From Trachelipus rathkii (taxonomy: Eukaryota; Arthropoda; Malacostraca; Isopoda; Trachelipodidae): a stretch of 10,000 bases of DNA. A program made the translations under genes and the position numbers. The stretch lies in contig JABUQX010065400.1 of NCBI GenBank assembly GCA_015478945.1, positions 1 to 10,000 on the forward strand. Direction: 5' to 3'. Of this stretch, positions 7,961 through 10,000 are shown piece by piece. Each line of letters opens with the position of its first letter. Positions within the stretch are counted from its first letter, which is position 1. Under the pieces are notes generated by a model. That model had not been told where the DNA came from. It was given only the letters and a program-made list of their open reading frames with translations, and ran no database searches.

Positions 7961-8610
7961 CATAGATTTCGAGCCCATGCACCCGATCAAATGTAATCTC
8001 AGGCAAAGGCATAGGCACCTGAGAGAAGGAGGAGGAAGAGGAATGCCAGAATCGTCCAGGGTTGAGTTAGAGGGGAAAATAGGAGGCCGAATAGATTGGC
8101 CTTGTCAGTTGGATAGTTAGCAACAGAGACATCAGATCTAAGAAGAGGAAAGGTAGATTTACAGAGTTGTTGGAGATGTTTTTGTAAGAAGCCAGAAAGA
8201 TTTATCAGTAGGAGAACCAAGGAGGGTATAGCGCACCTTCGTTTGATGAAAGTCCGCTTTGCTCGTCGAAGAGTATCCCTGCAACGATTTCTAGCTGAAT
8301 GAAAATTAGCGAGTGATAGGAGAACAAGAAATTTTTCCACCCCTGATACGCATTGTCTCTACTAGCCTGAATGGCCAGAGAGCAATTACGATCACGAATC
8401 ATGGATTATGAGGAGAAAAAGATTTAGTTGAAGAAGGAATGAACCTGCTCATCCCATCCCAACGATTGCAGCTCCCACCTTGTCGGCAGAAGCCGAAGCG
8501 TCACTAGAGTCAAAGCAGTCATTCCATATAGTTAGCGTAGAAGCAGCGCAAAGCCCCCAATCGGCCCGATCAAAGTGCCAGAAAAGAACTCACAGGGCAG
8601 GGATGGAGCT
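7961..8610 (-). pseudogene. LINE copy B region between endonuclease and RT
   Basis: Linker of the LINE polyprotein. It contains a Cys/Ser/Asp-rich NDCFDSSDASASADK stretch near 8480-8530, FSPHNPWF-like sequence near 8400-8430, an RDRNCSLAIQASRDNAY stretch near 8355-8400, ARNRCRDTLRRAKRTFIKRR near 8235-8290 (basic, likely RNA-binding), and RSDVSVANYPTDKANLFGLLF near 8090-8150. The basic and aromatic pattern matches the post-endonuclease linker of this LINE family. Frames change several times. Confidence 0.7.
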
Positions 8611-9318
8611 GTTGGAGAGAAAGTATTAAAATTAAGAGATATAAGGTTGTGGTCAGATTTACCAATAGGAGCGAAGGTGGTGTATTTATAGAGAGAAGGA
8701 CTAGTGGTGAAACATAGGTCAAGTGTGTTCAAGAATTGGTTGGGACGATCGGAATGTGTGGTGGTTCCCTAATCAGTTTCCTCCTGATCGTTGAGAATGT
8801 TGAATGTTTCGGCATCCTCTCCCCTCTTGTATTCTTAAAGGCTCCCAACATTCAGTGTTTATTGTACAATGAAATCCCCTAGATAGAGGGACCTCCAGTA
8901 TTTGGATGAGGAAGATATAACAGTCGTGAGAAGTAGTAAGATATTCAAAAAAAGCGTGAAAATCTGTTCTGTTAGGAGAACAGTAGCAGAAGCACAAGAT
9001 TATTGTAGTAGAAGGAAGAAAGATTTTAAGCCACAGAACATCGAGAGTTAGGAGATTCTAGATTCACGAGACGTGTTACAGGAGTGTTTATGTTAACATA
9101 GGCACATACTCCACCCTTTAGACGGAAATTATGAAATAAGTTATAGTTGGATATATTAAATGAGTTAGAGGATGAATTCTTAGCCATCTGAGTCTCCAGA
9201 CAGAGCAAAGATTAGGGGCTAGAGTTAGAAGATTGGTATTCAACGGAAGCAGGTTAGAATTTAAGCCACGGTTATTGGTGAAGTCAATAGAAAGCCCGCA
9301 TCTATGCAAATCTGCCAT
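8611..9318 (-). pseudogene. LINE copy B endonuclease domain
   Basis: EEP-type endonuclease at the N-terminus of the ORF. The likely start is ATG 9318-9316 (MADLHRCGLSIDF), right after the (CA)n array. Visible motifs are NNRGLNSN, CLETQM with the catalytic Glu (9185-9196), KGGVCAYVNINTPVTRL, CFCYCSPN (SPN 8971-8979), LYLGDFIV (8868-8879, where the usual Asn is replaced by Ile), NTLDLCFTT near 8705-8732, and KSDHNLISL (SDH 8650-8658). The sequence is spread over at least three frames. The Asn to Ile change in GDFN would by itself be expected to harm catalysis. Copy A keeps GDFN, so the change is private to this copy. Confidence 0.88.
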
Positions 9319-9320
<2 letters not shown>

Positions 9321-9369
<49 letters not shown>

Positions 9370-9394
9370 ACACACACGCACACACACACACACA
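9321..9394. repeat. (CA)n microsatellite with CG interruptions
   Basis: About 74 bases of CA repeat, with CACACG variants at 9355-9380, immediately 5' of the LINE ORF in element orientation. Open frames through it (Thr-His or Cys-Val repeats) are repeat artefacts. Confidence 0.97.
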
Positions 9395-9850
9395 AACAAG
9401 AACAAAAACCCAAAAACAAAAGGAAAAATCGGGATAAAATTCATCAAACGCTAAAACCTAAGTTAAAAAGTTTAATGTGCTAAAATTAATTAAAAATCAG
9501 ATTTTGTATAATAAATAAAAAAAAAATAAAACTCAAACTTACGTAACCTTTCCTAGTTTACCCTTCTAAAAATTCGCAATAAAAAAAAAAACGACAAAGA
9601 AAAGGAAAAAAATTAAAACTAGAACTTATCTTTTAAAAACTCCACGTGCAAAACTTCACTGAATCTAATAAGTGTATACCAACTGATATGATTTAATAAA
9701 AAACTTTAATTAAAACAAAGACAAGATTGAAAAACACACACTTTCACTAAACACAGCTATACAAAATAATAATAACAATAAATAAAATAAATATAAACTA
9801 TCAAGCGAGAGCACTCAAAAACACGTCTGCACTTCACAATGACCAAAAAC
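9395..9850 (-). other. LINE copy B 5' leader; no gene
   Basis: About 455 bases of A-rich + strand sequence (T-rich in element sense) with runs of A at 9514-9525, 9583-9592 and 9606-9612. Part matches the copy A leader (ACGCTAAAACC near 9446). In LINEs of this type the promoter is internal and lies here; I could not recognise its elements. There is no coding capacity. Confidence 0.65.
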
Positions 9851-9852
9851 AT

Positions 9853-10000
9853 ATGCACTATTGCACTATTCTTAAAACCTGTATCTACTATCGCACTTAT
9901 TATATCCCAATTGTCTTCATCTTATATCCCTCTATCTCCCAACAATACCACCTCTTTGTTTAACGTCTTCTTTTCCTTACAGTTATTAGCCAAGTGTCCT
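9853..10000 (-). pseudogene. Copia gag zinc-knuckle end and protease active site (upstream half of the interrupted element)
   Basis: One minus-strand frame starting at 9999 reads GHLANNCKEKKT, the last two ligands (His and Cys) of a CCHC zinc knuckle, whose first Cys pair would lie just beyond the window. About 25 codons later, after one TAA at 9922-9924, comes DNWDIISAIVDTGFKNS, where DTG (9877-9885) is the aspartic-protease active site. This order (gag knuckle, then protease) is exactly what precedes the protease end at 6391, on the same strand. The reading stops making sense at about 9853, the LINE 5' junction. The knuckle and DTG identification is strong together; each alone would be weak. 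Confidence 0.8.

Larger units (their letters stand above)
6392..9850 (-). mobile_element. LINE copy B, nearly full length (jockey/CR1-like), inserted in the copia protease
   Basis: About 3.46 kb. In element order it has a 5' leader (about 9850-9395), (CA)n, a single ORF remnant with endonuclease then RT (9318-6469), a short 3' UTR, and an 8-base A tail (T at 6392-6399 on +). No ORF1/gag-like region is visible, so this family may have only one ORF, or ORF1 is lost. Motif wording (LDISKAFDRVWH, PSNYRPIALT, YADD) fits the jockey/CR1 branch and resembles decapod copies. The 5' border is set only to within 10-15 bases, from where copia reading stops (9853). A clear target duplication was not seen. 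Confidence 0.88.

Noticed and set aside
6636..8120. + strand open frames, Arg- and Glu-rich, opposite the LINE RT region
   Set aside because: Antisense shadows; the minus strand carries the ordered RT motifs.
9233..9454. Thr-His and Cys-Val repeat peptides on opposite strands
   Set aside because: Translation of the (CA)n array; only the short EMADLHRCG part on the minus strand belongs to the LINE.

Overview
This is a eukaryotic window with no intact gene. It is made of transposable-element remnants and very long microsatellites. Intronless retroelement pseudogenes, an extreme amount of simple repeat (about 970 bp of (TAA)n and several hundred bp of (TA)n), a Ty1/copia element resembling the GalEa-type elements of crustaceans, and a jockey/CR1-like LINE resembling decapod copies together suggest a malacostracan crustacean such as a penaeid shrimp or other decapod. 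The host assignment is inference from remembered family resemblance and was not checked by search.

Layout. 1-~1005: 5' part of a LINE on the minus strand (copy A: endonuclease domain plus 5' leader with a 62-bp poly(A) run); it continues beyond the left edge. 1100-1225: (CCGATA)n repeats inside an inverted repeat, ending in a possible DNA-transposon terminus. 1243-2208: interrupted (TAA)n. 2420-2862: interrupted (TA)n. 2863-3560: AT-rich sequence without a recognisable gene, possibly holding the 3' noncoding part or LTR of the element that follows. 3561-6391: minus-strand copia pol pseudogene (3' part of protease, integrase, acidic linker, reverse transcriptase, RNase H). 6392-~9850: a nearly full-length second LINE of the same family (copy B, minus strand). 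9853-10000: the missing upstream piece of the copia element (gag zinc knuckle end and protease active site).

The main result is a nested insertion. The copia element reads gag knuckle, then protease DTG (10000 to 9853), is interrupted by the LINE, and resumes in the protease at 6391. Both elements are dead. The copia copy has in-frame stops, frameshifts, loss of most of the integrase catalytic core, and loss of the first catalytic Asp of its reverse transcriptase. The LINE ORF is broken into many frames, although its endonuclease and RT signature motifs can still be read. The two LINE copies are direct repeats about 8.7 kb apart and carry different simple repeats at the same place just before their ORF. 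I found no host gene, tRNA, rRNA, CRISPR array or cellular operon. I do not see a new functional system.
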